Shown here piece after piece: positions 8,269 to 16,454 of a DNA stretch of 64,000 nt. Position numbers and translations under genes: made by a program. This DNA comes from JALZKA01 sp963717635 (GTDB taxonomy: Bacteria > Actinomycetota > Thermoleophilia > Solirubrobacterales > 70-9). The stretch lies in NCBI GenBank assembly GCA_963717635.1, contig OY970347.1, forward strand, positions 806,001-870,000, given 5' to 3'. Position 1 is the stretch's first letter; the number at the start of each line of letters is the position of its first letter. The notes under the pieces are model-generated. The model was given only the letters and a program-made list of their open reading frames with translations, made no database searches and was not told the origin of the DNA.

Positions 8269-8580
8269 ATGGCTCTCAAGGTGATTGAGAACGAGGTCGA
8301 CGGCTGGGACGTCGTTCGTGAGGACGAGGGCGTGGCGCTCTCCAACCATCGCACGCGCGAACAAGCGCTCGAGGCAGCCGAGATGCGTGCGGACGAGGAA
8401 CGGCTCGGCGACATGGGCGATACCCCGGTCGAGCTCGACACCGAGCACGTCCACGGAATCGACGACGCCCGGCAGGGCGTAAAGCCCGCCTTCCTCTGGG
8501 GCGGGGGCCTGCTGTTGGTGATCACCCTGCTGATCGTCGTCCTGGCGATCACCGGCTCATTGACCGACTTCGGCTCCTAG
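8269..8580 (+). CDS. DUF2188-like protein with C-terminal membrane anchor
   Basis: A 103-residue protein lodged between the two mutase subunit genes. The N-terminal half (DGWDVVREDEGVALSNHRTREQALEAA) follows the DUF2188 pattern of a short beta hairpin with GW-x-V and a T-x-x-E-A helix. Near the C-terminus (about residues 75-96) is one strong transmembrane helix, GGGLLLVITLLIVVLAITG. Function is unknown. Its position suggests co-expression with the mutase but there is no evidence that it belongs to the enzyme. Confidence 0.75.
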   Translation: MALKVIENEVDGWDVVREDEGVALSNHRTREQALEAAEMRADEERLGDMGDTPVELDTEHVHGIDDARQGVKPAFLWGGGLLLVITLLIVVLAITGSLTDFGS

Positions 8581-8611
8581 GCCGCGCCGCGCTCCAATAC
8601 GCTTCCGGGCG

Positions 8612-9034
8612 ATGGCCGAGGACACCGCCACCCGCACGATCCGCGTGGTCGTGGCCAAGCCCGGCCTCGACGGGCACGACCGCGGCGCGAAGATCATCGC
8701 CCGCGCGCTGCGCGACGCCGGGATGGAGGTGATCTACACGGGCCTCCACCAGACGCCCGAGCAGATCGTCGCCACGGTGATCCAGGAGGACGCCGACGCG
8801 GTCGGCCTCTCGATCCTCTCCGGCGCCCACATGACGCTGGTGCCCAAGGTCGTCGCGATGCTCGCGGATCAGGGTGTCGACGACGTCGTCGTCACCGTCG
8901 GCGGCACGATCCCCGCCGACGACGTCCCTGAGCTCAAGAAGCTGGGCGTAGCCGAGGTCTTCACGCCGGGCGCGCCGACCGACGAGATCGTCGACTTCAT
9001 CCGCGGCGCCGTCGCCGAGCGCTCGCCGGCCTAG
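8612..9034 (+). CDS. icmB: B12-binding small subunit of acyl-CoA mutase
   Basis: A 140-residue stand-alone cobalamin-binding subunit. The B12 base-off motif D-x-H-x-x-G is at 20-25 (DGHDRG), with H22 as the lower cobalt ligand. LSILSGAHMTL and the glycine pair VGGTIP complete the flavodoxin-like B12 fold. Length and sequence style match small subunits of isobutyryl-CoA mutase and archaeal-type methylmalonyl-CoA mutase. It should pair with the large subunit at 6610. Gene order large subunit, DUF2188-like, small subunit is unusual only in the insertion. Confidence 0.93.
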   Translation: MAEDTATRTIRVVVAKPGLDGHDRGAKIIARALRDAGMEVIYTGLHQTPEQIVATVIQEDADAVGLSILSGAHMTLVPKVVAMLADQGVDDVVVTVGGTIPADDVPELKKLGVAEVFTPGAPTDEIVDFIRGAVAERSPA

Positions 9035-9044
9035 AACCGGCGGC

Positions 9045-10448
9045 TCAGCGCTCGAAGGCGCCGATATCAGGCTTCGAGTCGCGCTTTCGCCCTCGCTGGT
9101 CGCGCTCCGGCGCCGCCGCCTTGACCGCATTGCCGATCGCGGGCGATCCGCGGCGCAGCGCGATCGTCTTGGTCTGGCCGCCGTTTCGCTTCAGCCTTCC
9201 GAGCTTCGGGTTTCCGGTCAGGAAGTCGCCGAGACCGGGCTCGAATCCGGTGCAGCCCCCGACGTCGGTGAGCAGGTTGCCGCCGCCGGAGTCGAAGAAC
9301 CCCTCGCAGTCGTCGGGTGTGCCATTGGTCGTGTTGAGGGCGATGACCGAGTTGACCACGCTCCAACTGCCGCCGCTGTTCAGCAGTCCCGCCCCCGCAC
9401 CGCCTGCCCGGTTGCGGGCCACCGTGACCGAATTCATCACAACCTCGGCGTCGAGTAAGCCGGCGATGCCGGCTCCGTCTGACGGCGTGCGGTTGTCGGC
9501 GACGGTCGAGTTGCGGATGTCGAGCGTCGAGTCCGCGAAGACGCCGATGCCGGCGCCCCCACCGCCGCTGGGTTGGAGCGCGACGTTTCCGCTGATCGTG
9601 CTGTTGCGGATGGTCCCCTCGGAGTCAAGCAGATAGACCCCGCCGGGGTCGTACCGGGGCCGGTTCCCGGTGATTGCGCTGTTGCGGATGCTGAGGATGC
9701 TCCCGGTGGACACCGCGACGCCGCCGCCCGAGTTGTCCGCGCGGTTGCCGGCCACCCGGCTGCGAACGAGCGTCACCCGCGAGTCGTAGGCCTCGATCCC
9801 GCCGCCCGTCCCCTCGATCGTCCGGTTCCGAGCGACGGTCGAGCGCACCAACCGGAGCGAGACCGGCCCTGCGTCCGGCTCGAAGCTTGGCTCCGCGTTG
9901 ATGCCACCGCCGGTCGCGGCACCGACGTTCGCGACCACCGCGCTTCGCTTCAGCGTCAGGCGGCCGTGCGACTCGATGCCGCCCCCGCTCCCGAACATGC
10001 TCGTGCGGAGGCTGGCCCGGGGCAGATCCTCGCTGACGTTCCCGCCCCCGGTAACGCGGATCCGGCTGAGGAGCGTCGGCGCCTGCACCTCGATGACGCG
10101 ATCCACCGCGTTCCCGTCGATCGTTGCCTTGCTTCGGCCTGGATGGCGGAGGCTCAAAGCGCTCGTGATGTCCAGGTCGCCGCGCTCGCCGGCATCCTCG
10201 TCGACCAGCGGCGCCTTGTTCGGGCGCTTCAGGTCGTAGCGAGGCGCGCGGTCGGGCAGCACGACGACGTCCCTGCCTGGGCGCTTGTTCGCAGCCATGA
10301 TCGCCTCGCGCAGCGAGCAGTCGCGCGGCTTGCACTTGCCGGGCGCCGGGTCGTTGTGGCGTGTGACCTCGAAGGTCTTGGCGGCTGCGCTCGACGCCCC
10401 GACGAGCAGGGCGAACACCGCCGCGGCGATCGCGCCCACCCGACTCAT
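9045..10448 (-). CDS. Secreted CSLREA / choice-of-anchor-Q parallel beta-helix protein
   Basis: 467 residues with an N-terminal signal peptide (SRVGAIAAAVFALLVGASSAAA). The CSLREA motif lies in CKPRDCSLREAIMAAN. The middle consists of repeated right-handed beta-helix coils of the type NSTISGN / GGGI / NRA. The C-terminus NGGQTKTIALRRGSPAIGNA ... DQRGRKR ... DIGAF is the choice-of-anchor-Q domain. It is a likely surface or secreted structural or adhesive protein. Its start overlaps the stop of the upstream paralogue by 4 bp (ATGA), so both are made from one transcript. Confidence 0.85.
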   Translation of the reverse strand: MSRVGAIAAAVFALLVGASSAAAKTFEVTRHNDPAPGKCKPRDCSLREAIMAANKRPGRDVVVLPDRAPRYDLKRPNKAPLVDEDAGERGDLDITSALSLRHPGRSKATIDGNAVDRVIEVQAPTLLSRIRVTGGGNVSEDLPRASLRTSMFGSGGGIESHGRLTLKRSAVVANVGAATGGGINAEPSFEPDAGPVSLRLVRSTVARNRTIEGTGGGIEAYDSRVTLVRSRVAGNRADNSGGGVAVSTGSILSIRNSAITGNRPRYDPGGVYLLDSEGTIRNSTISGNVALQPSGGGGAGIGVFADSTLDIRNSTVADNRTPSDGAGIAGLLDAEVVMNSVTVARNRAGGAGAGLLNSGGSWSVVNSVIALNTTNGTPDDCEGFFDSGGGNLLTDVGGCTGFEPGLGDFLTGNPKLGRLKRNGGQTKTIALRRGSPAIGNAVKAAAPERDQRGRKRDSKPDIGAFER

Positions 10449-11854
10449 CGCTCGAACGCGCCGATGTCCGGGTCGCGGCGCTTGCGCCCGCGCTGGTCGC
10501 GATCCGGTGCGCTCGCGTCGGCCTTCCCGATCGCCGGGCTCCCCTGCTTCAGTGCGACAGTCTTGGTCGGGCCGCCGTTTCGCTTCAGTCGGCCGATCCG
10601 CGGCTTCTTGCGGACGAGGTCTCGGGGTCCGTCGAAGCCGTCGCAGATGAACTTGGTCGAGAGCAGGTTGTGACCGAGGGAGTCGAACGCGTTCTCGCTC
10701 GAACAGTCGCTCGCCAACGGCTCGCCGCCACCGATACCGCCGATCTTGTTGAGCGCGATCAGCGAGTTCCGAACTTGGACCGGCGCGCTGACGAACTCAC
10801 CTGAGTAGAGGCCGCCGCCGGCCTCACTGCCGACGCCATCGGCGTTGCCCAGATTGCGGACTATCGTGACGGCGTTCAGCGTGTTCGCGCCGTAGAGGAG
10901 GAAGAGCCCGCCTCCGTTCGAGTCGGAGCGGTTGTTCGCGACGGTGGAATTCACCATGCTCAGGTCGAAATCGTCGTCGTGGATCGCTCCGCCCGGACCC
11001 CCGGCGCGGTTCTTGCTGAGGGTTGAGCCGACGATCCGAATCGAGCCGGTGTCGCCGTAGATCGCGCCGCCGTCCTCACCCGCGCTGTTGCTCGAGATTG
11101 TGCTCCGGGTGATCGCGGAGGCACCGGCGTTGCCGGCGTAGATCGCGCCGCCGTCGCCGCTGGGATCGGTCGCGTGATTTCCGGACACCCGGCTGCGCGC
11201 GATCCTGAACGAACCGCTGTTAATCACGCTGATCCCGCCTCCGGCGTTGCCGGTGGAGGCGTTAGCAATGACCTGCGAGCGACGCAATACGAGGTCGGCG
11301 CCGTCCTCGACGGAGATGCCGCCCCCGAGGTCGGGGGCCTCGTTACCGGTCACTGCGGTCCGGATCAACGTGAGATTCCCATAAGCCCGGATGCCGCCGC
11401 CGCGAGGGGACCCGGTCGGGTCGCCGCCGTCTCTGACCACCAGCTTCTCGAGCGTCAGGGTCGCCCCGGGCTGTACCTCGAAGACGCGGTCCAGCGGGTC
11501 CGGGAACACGTCGCCCGGCGGGTTGAAGTCGATCACGGCGCGGCCCCTGCCCGGGTGGACGATCCGCAGCGGGTCGTCGCTCACGTCCAGGTCGCCGTCG
11601 TTCGGGCCGTCACCCGCGATGGAGAGCTGGTGGAGCTTGCGGCTCGGGAGCACGATCCGGTCGGGCCCCGCGGTTGCGTTGGCCCTGATGACCGCCTCGC
11701 GCAGCGAGCAGTCACCGGGGAGGCAGGCGCCGGGCGGCGGGTCGCTGCGGGTCGTCACCCGGAAGGTGTCGCCCGCGGCCATCGCCGGGAACGCCAAGGC
11801 GATCACCAGAGTCATGACAGCCCCTGCCCGGACGCTTCCCCCGCTCCTGCCCAT
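10445..11854 (-). CDS. Secreted CSLREA / choice-of-anchor-Q beta-helix protein, paralogue
   Basis: 469 residues, same architecture as the gene that follows it: signal peptide (VMTLVIALAFPAMAAG), CSLREA motif in CLPGDCSLREAVIRAN, beta-helix coils (NSTVANNRS, GGAIYGD), and the C-terminal anchor-Q block NGGPTKTVALKQGSPAIGKA. The two proteins share the terminal blocks nearly word for word but differ in the helix core, consistent with an old tandem duplication. An internal ATG at 11815 (M14) would also give a signal peptide; the ATG at 11854 is kept because of AAGG just upstream. Confidence 0.85.
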   Translation of the reverse strand: MGRSGGSVRAGAVMTLVIALAFPAMAAGDTFRVTTRSDPPPGACLPGDCSLREAVIRANATAGPDRIVLPSRKLHQLSIAGDGPNDGDLDVSDDPLRIVHPGRGRAVIDFNPPGDVFPDPLDRVFEVQPGATLTLEKLVVRDGGDPTGSPRGGGIRAYGNLTLIRTAVTGNEAPDLGGGISVEDGADLVLRRSQVIANASTGNAGGGISVINSGSFRIARSRVSGNHATDPSGDGGAIYAGNAGASAITRSTISSNSAGEDGGAIYGDTGSIRIVGSTLSKNRAGGPGGAIHDDDFDLSMVNSTVANNRSDSNGGGLFLLYGANTLNAVTIVRNLGNADGVGSEAGGGLYSGEFVSAPVQVRNSLIALNKIGGIGGGEPLASDCSSENAFDSLGHNLLSTKFICDGFDGPRDLVRKKPRIGRLKRNGGPTKTVALKQGSPAIGKADASAPDRDQRGRKRRDPDIGAFER

Positions 11855-11920
11855 GCCTTGACGCTATCGGCCCATCGGGACCGCGTCAAGACCCGAACAC
11901 GCGTTCCTACTGGTGGGTAG

Positions 11921-11936
11921 TTGACTGACCAGTCAA
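11921..11936. promoter_or_regulatory. Inverted repeat TTGACTGACCAGTCAA upstream of etfB
   Basis: A perfect inverted repeat (TTGACT-GACC-AGTCAA) 80 bp upstream of the etfB start. The form TGAC-N6-GTCA is typical of TetR-family operators, several of which regulate fatty-acid catabolism in actinobacteria. The repeat at 43015 upstream of an ABC exporter shares the same 16 bp consensus (yTGACyGACsrGTCAr). The cognate repressor is not obvious in the window. Confidence 0.55.
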
Positions 11937-12016
11937 TCGCCTTCCGACTCAGTAAGATGCCCGCCCGCGCCTCACCCCTCTCCCGAAGGCGCGCCATTCC
12001 CCAAGGAGGCTCCGAC

Positions 12017-12808
12017 TTGAAGATCTGTTGTCTTGTCAAGGAGGTTCCAGACGCGGCGGTCCAGAAGCGGATCGACGACAACACCAAGCGTCTGGACCGC
12101 TCCGGTGAGAAGAACCTGAACCCGTTCGACACCCACGGCATCGAGGCGGCGATGCAGATCCGCGAGGGCGGCAACGCCGACGTCGACGAGATCGTCGCCG
12201 TGACGATGGGCCCCGAGAGCGCGGTTCGCGCGCTGCACAAGGCCGTCGCCCTGGGCGCCGACCGCTCCGTGCACCTCACCGACGCGGCGCTCGAGGGCTC
12301 CGACGTCAACGCCACCGGGTACGCCCTCGCCAAGGTGCTCGAGTCCGAGTCGCCCGACCTGGTCTTGTTGGGCCAGCAGTCGGACGACGGCGAGTGCTAC
12401 ACGATCGGCGCCGTCGTCGCCGATCACCTGAAGATGCCTTCGCTGACGCAGGTGATCAAGATGGACGTCACCGATTCGAAGCTCACCTGCCAGCGTCAGG
12501 CCGAGTACGGCTATGACACGGTCGAGGTCGACCTGCCAGCCGTGATCTCGGTCGGCGACGCGATCAACGAGCCGCGCTACCCGTCGCTGAAGGCGATCAT
12601 GGGCGCGAAGAAGAAGCCGCTCGACAGCAAGGCGACCGGCGACGTCGGCATCGACGCCGGCGAGGTCGGAGAGGCCGGGTCGAAGACGGCGGTGCTCGCA
12701 ATCAACCCACCGCCGGAGAAACAGGCCGGCGAGATCATCGAGGACGAGGACACAAACGAGACGGTCTTAAAGATCGTGGCGTGGCTAGAGGAAAGGAAGC
12801 TGATCTAA
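12017..12808 (+). CDS. etfB: Electron transfer flavoprotein beta subunit
   Basis: 263 residues from a TTG start at 12017, chosen because AAGGAGG at 12003-12009 lies 7 bp upstream and the protein then begins LKICCLVKEVPDAAV, the family N-terminus. The frame extends back to 11921 but that would place the start inside the operator repeat. It contains the AMP-binding subunit fold with VALGADRSVHLTD and the recognition region LLGQQSDDGECYTIGAVVADHL. The partner etfA begins at the next base after the stop. ETF collects electrons from acyl-CoA dehydrogenases. Confidence 0.95.
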   Translation: MKICCLVKEVPDAAVQKRIDDNTKRLDRSGEKNLNPFDTHGIEAAMQIREGGNADVDEIVAVTMGPESAVRALHKAVALGADRSVHLTDAALEGSDVNATGYALAKVLESESPDLVLLGQQSDDGECYTIGAVVADHLKMPSLTQVIKMDVTDSKLTCQRQAEYGYDTVEVDLPAVISVGDAINEPRYPSLKAIMGAKKKPLDSKATGDVGIDAGEVGEAGSKTAVLAINPPPEKQAGEIIEDEDTNETVLKIVAWLEERKLI

Positions 12809-13789
12809 ATGGCAGGCATCCTGGTTTACGCACTCCACGACGACGAGGGCAATTTCAACCAGAACTCGCTCGGCGCGGTTTCAGAGGCCGCCAAGCTGGC
12901 CGGATCGGTCGGTGGCGACGCTGCCGCGCTGGTCGTCGGCGAAGTCGACGACGCCGCCTGTGCGGCGCTCGGCAAGTACGGCGCCGCCAAGGTCTACAGG
13001 GCCAAGTCGGTGCCGGAGGGACTTGCCCAGCCGATCGTCGACGCGATGGCGAAGGTGATCACCGACAACGGCATCTCCTACGCACTGTTCGGCGGCGGCC
13101 TGCTCGGCTTCGAGATCGGCGCCGGCCTGACCGCGCGGCTGAACGCCGGCGTGACGATGGAGGTCACCGCGGTCAAGGCTGACGGCGACAAGCTGATCGC
13201 CGAGCGCCCGGTCTTGCAGGACTCGGCGATCGTCGACGTCGGTTACGTCTCCGAACCCGGAATCATCATCGGCCGCCTGAACGCGTTCGATGTCGCCGAG
13301 AGCGGCTCGGGCGACGCGGCGGTCGAGGACATCGAGGTCGAGCTCTCCGAGTTCTCGTCGAAGGCGCGGATGGTGAACCGCGGCGAAACGGGCGACGAGG
13401 GTGGCGTGAACATCGAGGATGCCGAAATGCTCGTCGGCGCCGGTCGCGGCTTCGGTGGAGCGGACAACCTCGGCCTCGCGCAGGAGCTCGCCGACTCGCT
13501 CGGAGGGGCGGTCGCCTCGACCCGAGCGATCGTTGATGCCGGCTGGACGCCGTATGCGACGCAGATCGGCCAGACCGGCAAGACGGTTGCACCGAAGCTG
13601 TACCTCGCGGCCGGCATCTCCGGCGCGATCCAGCACAAGGTCGGCATGCAGAACTCCGAGAACATCATCGCGATCAACAAGGACCAGAACGCGCCGATCT
13701 TCGAGTTCTGCGACCTCGGCGTGGTTGGCGATCTGAACAAGATCGTGCCGAAACTGACCGAGGCGATCAAGGCGAAGAAGGGCGGCTGA
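12809..13789 (+). CDS. etfA: Electron transfer flavoprotein alpha subunit
   Basis: A 326-residue FAD-binding subunit. The C-terminal FAD domain has the family signature from LYLAAGISGAIQHKVGMQ to IIAINKDQNAPIFE and DLGVVGDLNKIVP. The start ATG directly abuts the etfB TAA. With etfB it forms the soluble heterodimer that passes electrons to the ETF:quinone oxidoreductase encoded 7 bp downstream. Confidence 0.96.
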   Translation: MAGILVYALHDDEGNFNQNSLGAVSEAAKLAGSVGGDAAALVVGEVDDAACAALGKYGAAKVYRAKSVPEGLAQPIVDAMAKVITDNGISYALFGGGLLGFEIGAGLTARLNAGVTMEVTAVKADGDKLIAERPVLQDSAIVDVGYVSEPGIIIGRLNAFDVAESGSGDAAVEDIEVELSEFSSKARMVNRGETGDEGGVNIEDAEMLVGAGRGFGGADNLGLAQELADSLGGAVASTRAIVDAGWTPYATQIGQTGKTVAPKLYLAAGISGAIQHKVGMQNSENIIAINKDQNAPIFEFCDLGVVGDLNKIVPKLTEAIKAKKGG

Positions 13790-13796
13790 CGCCGCG

Positions 13797-15494
13797 ATGG
13801 CCGTAGCGCCGTCAGAGTTTCCGCCGCCGTTCGATTCGAGCGACTACGTCGGCGCGCCCACCGACCCCGAGGAGGAGCGCCTCGAGGCAGGGGTGGTGAT
13901 CGTCGGCGGCGGGCCGGCCGGGCTCGCCTGCGCGAACCGCCTCATGCAGCGCCTCGAGGGCGAGCCCGAGCTGACGGAACGGCTCGGCGAGATCCCGGTG
14001 GCCGTGCTCGAGAAGGGCAAGGCCTGCGGCGCCCACAACGTCTCGGGCGCCAACATGCGGCCCTCGGCCATGGAGGAGCTGTTCCCGGACCTCGACCCGA
14101 GCGACTGGCCCGTCTACCAGAAGGTCGAGAAGGACGCGGTCTATCTGCTGACCAAGCGGCGCGCGATCCCGCTGAAGCCGCCGCCGCCCAACTTCCGGAA
14201 CCACGGCAACTACGTGACCTCGGTATCGAAGCTCTCGCGGTTCCTGGCCGACAAGGCGGAGGAGGCCGGCGCCTACATCCTCACCGAGACGGCCGCCGAC
14301 AAGCTCCTGGTCTCCGATCGGATCGTCCGCGGCGTCCGCTCGGGCGACAAGGGCCGCGACCGCGATGGCAGCGAGCGCGCGAACTTCGAGCCGGGCTCAG
14401 ATTTGATCGCCAAGGCGACGGTGCTCGCCGAAGGCACGTTGGGCCACCTGACCAACTGCGCGGTCGACTACTACGACTTGGCCGGTGATCCGCAGCGCTG
14501 GGAGATCGGCGTGAAGGAGATCTGGGAGGTGCCGAAACCGCTCGATCGTGTCATCCATACGATGAACTGGCCGCTTCGCGCGGCGCCGAAGTACAACGAG
14601 TTCGGCGGCTCCTTCATCTACCCGATGGGGGAGGACAAGCTCTGCATCGGAATGGTCGCCGGCCTCGACACGAGCGACGCCACCTTCTCCTGCCACGACC
14701 TGCTGCAGCAGCTCAAGACGCACCCCTTCGTTCGCGGCCTCCTGGAGGGCGGCAAGCGGGTCGGTTGGGGCGCGAAGACGATCCCCTCCGGCGGCTATTG
14801 GTCGATGCCGCGCCGGCTCGCGGTGCCCGGGATGGTCATGTGCGGCGACAACGTCTCGATGTGCAACATCCCCTACCTGAAAGGGATCCACTACGCGATG
14901 CACGCCGGGACCTATGCGGCCGATGCGATCGTCGACGCGCTGAGGAAGGACCCGGATTCGGTCAACTTCGAGGCCTACGAGCAGCGGGTCCGCAAGTCCG
15001 ACATCGAGAAGGACCTCTACAAGTCGCGGAACGTGCGCCAGCACGGCGACAAGGGGTTCGTGGCCTTCGGCGCGATCGCCAACGCCTGGCTCCTCTCGAA
15101 CGGGGAGCTGCCGCCGGGCCACAAGCGCACCGAGCCGGACTCGGAGATCGAGATGCACATCGGCAATGCCGCGGACTCCTACCCCGAGCCCGATGGCGAG
15201 TACATCTTCGACAAGCTCTCCTCGGTCTTCCTGTCAGGCAACGCGACCCGCGACGACGCGCCAAACCACGTGCGGATCCAGTCCCACGTGCCCCGCGAGG
15301 TCGCCCAGACGTGGGTCTCGATGTGCCCGGCGCAGGTCTACGAGATCCCCGACGACCAGGTCGACTCGAACGCGCCGGTCGTCGACGTCCAGGTCACGGC
15401 CTCGAACTGCGTGCAGTGCGGCGCGATCACCGCCAAGGGCGGGCGCCTGACGCTGCCCGAGGGCGGCGACGGCCCCTTGTATCAGGAGACCTAG
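13797..15494 (+). CDS. ETF:quinone oxidoreductase (ETF dehydrogenase), one cluster cysteine absent
   Basis: A 565-residue flavoprotein oxidising ETF and reducing quinone at the membrane. The FAD-binding motif is VVIVGGGPAGLACANRL near residue 34. The C-terminal ferredoxin-like domain has C510 (MCPAQVYE) and C538/C541 (NCVQC), but where the usual CxxCxxC gives the last ligand the codon is ATC (I544). Thus three of the four expected 4Fe-4S cysteines are seen. The end (LPEGGDGPLYQ) keeps the family PEGG-GP-Y terminus, so the gene is not truncated. It follows etfBA in one operon. Confidence 0.93.
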   Translation: MAVAPSEFPPPFDSSDYVGAPTDPEEERLEAGVVIVGGGPAGLACANRLMQRLEGEPELTERLGEIPVAVLEKGKACGAHNVSGANMRPSAMEELFPDLDPSDWPVYQKVEKDAVYLLTKRRAIPLKPPPPNFRNHGNYVTSVSKLSRFLADKAEEAGAYILTETAADKLLVSDRIVRGVRSGDKGRDRDGSERANFEPGSDLIAKATVLAEGTLGHLTNCAVDYYDLAGDPQRWEIGVKEIWEVPKPLDRVIHTMNWPLRAAPKYNEFGGSFIYPMGEDKLCIGMVAGLDTSDATFSCHDLLQQLKTHPFVRGLLEGGKRVGWGAKTIPSGGYWSMPRRLAVPGMVMCGDNVSMCNIPYLKGIHYAMHAGTYAADAIVDALRKDPDSVNFEAYEQRVRKSDIEKDLYKSRNVRQHGDKGFVAFGAIANAWLLSNGELPPGHKRTEPDSEIEMHIGNAADSYPEPDGEYIFDKLSSVFLSGNATRDDAPNHVRIQSHVPREVAQTWVSMCPAQVYEIPDDQVDSNAPVVDVQVTASNCVQCGAITAKGGRLTLPEGGDGPLYQET

Positions 15495-15781
15495 GCGACC
15501 GGCTGGCGTGGGCGCCGCGCGCCCGGTCGTGGGCCGCGGCGCGCGTAGTCGCGGAAGTCGCGCTCGAAGCCGGGCCACCAGGGGGGGTCGGGGTCGGGCG
15601 GCATCTCGGGCGGTCCGCCGCCACCGCGAGAGCGCAGCGTGAAGTACGTGGCGAGGCTCAGGACCCAGGCCACGGCGAGCAGGCCGTAGATCACGGCGCT
15701 CGAGGTGGGCCAGAAGTGAGTGGCCGCCAGCACGACGGCATCGGCGACAAATGCAAGTGCAGCGAGAATCGGGCCGAGCAT
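15491..15781 (-). CDS. Small two-helix membrane protein with WWP motif
   Basis: 96 residues. Two transmembrane helices (about 3-20 and 29-49: ILAALAFVADAVVLAA and VIYGLLAVAWVLSLATYFTL) are followed by a cytoplasmic proline-rich stretch ending DPPWWPGFERDFRDYARRG. The DPPWWP-x-FE-x-x-F-R pattern recurs in small actinobacterial membrane proteins as I recall them, of unknown function. It converges on ETF-QO with a 4 bp overlap. Confidence 0.65.
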   Translation of the reverse strand: MLGPILAALAFVADAVVLAATHFWPTSSAVIYGLLAVAWVLSLATYFTLRSRGGGGPPEMPPDPDPPWWPGFERDFRDYARRGPRPGARRPRQPVA

Positions 15782-15848
15782 CGCCCTCGAATGATCGCGC
15801 GCCGATCCCGGAAGTCAAGGGCGGCGGCAGGCTCGCTACCGTCGCCCG

Positions 15849-16454
15849 ATGGAATCCGGCTCACCATCCACGTCGCGGGTGGCGCTGCGCGACGGCCGCG
15901 CGGTGCTCGTCGCGCCGCTCTATCCCGACGACCGCCACCGCTACCTGGCCGGGTTCGAGAAGGTCAGCGCCGAGTCGCTCTACACGCGCTTCATGGCGCC
16001 GGTCGTGCGACTGTCCGAGTCCCAGCTCCGGTACCTGCTCGACGTCGACCACGCGGACCACGAGGCGCTGCTCGCGGTGGACGAAGAGGGGGGAGAGGCG
16101 GTGGGCGTCGCCAGGTTCATCCGCTCGCAGGAGTCTCCGGAAGTTGCCGAGGCGGCGGTGCTGGTGGTTGACGACTGGCAGGGCTACGGCCTCGGCAAGG
16201 CGCTCTCCCGCCTGCTCGCGGAGCGCGCTCGGGAGCTCGGCATCGTCCGCTTCGAGGCGTTGCTGCTGGTCGAGAACGAGGCGATGCTGGCGCTGCTGGA
16301 GTCGCTTGGGACCGTCCGCACCGTCTCTCAGGACGGCGTCACGATCGCGGTCGAGGTGAGGCTGCCGGAGAGCGGCATCGGCGAGCATATGACCGGCGTC
16401 CTGCGCGCGGTCGCGGCCGGCGATTTCGAGCTGGGAACTCCGGCTAGCGGATGA
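15849..16454 (+). CDS. GNAT-family N-acetyltransferase
   Basis: 201 residues. The acetyl-CoA-binding motif A is present as VLVVDDWQGYGLGKALSRLLAERA (Q-x-x-G-x-G), at about residues 102-125, followed by the ELGIVRFEALLLVENEAMLAL strand-helix. The N-terminus ALRDGRAVLVAPLYPDD with SLYTRFM is typical of GNATs related to those fused to or regulating acyl-CoA synthetases and stress functions. Substrate is unknown. Its 3' end overlaps the convergent gene at 16444. Confidence 0.85.
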   Translation: MESGSPSTSRVALRDGRAVLVAPLYPDDRHRYLAGFEKVSAESLYTRFMAPVVRLSESQLRYLLDVDHADHEALLAVDEEGGEAVGVARFIRSQESPEVAEAAVLVVDDWQGYGLGKALSRLLAERARELGIVRFEALLLVENEAMLALLESLGTVRTVSQDGVTIAVEVRLPESGIGEHMTGVLRAVAAGDFELGTPASG

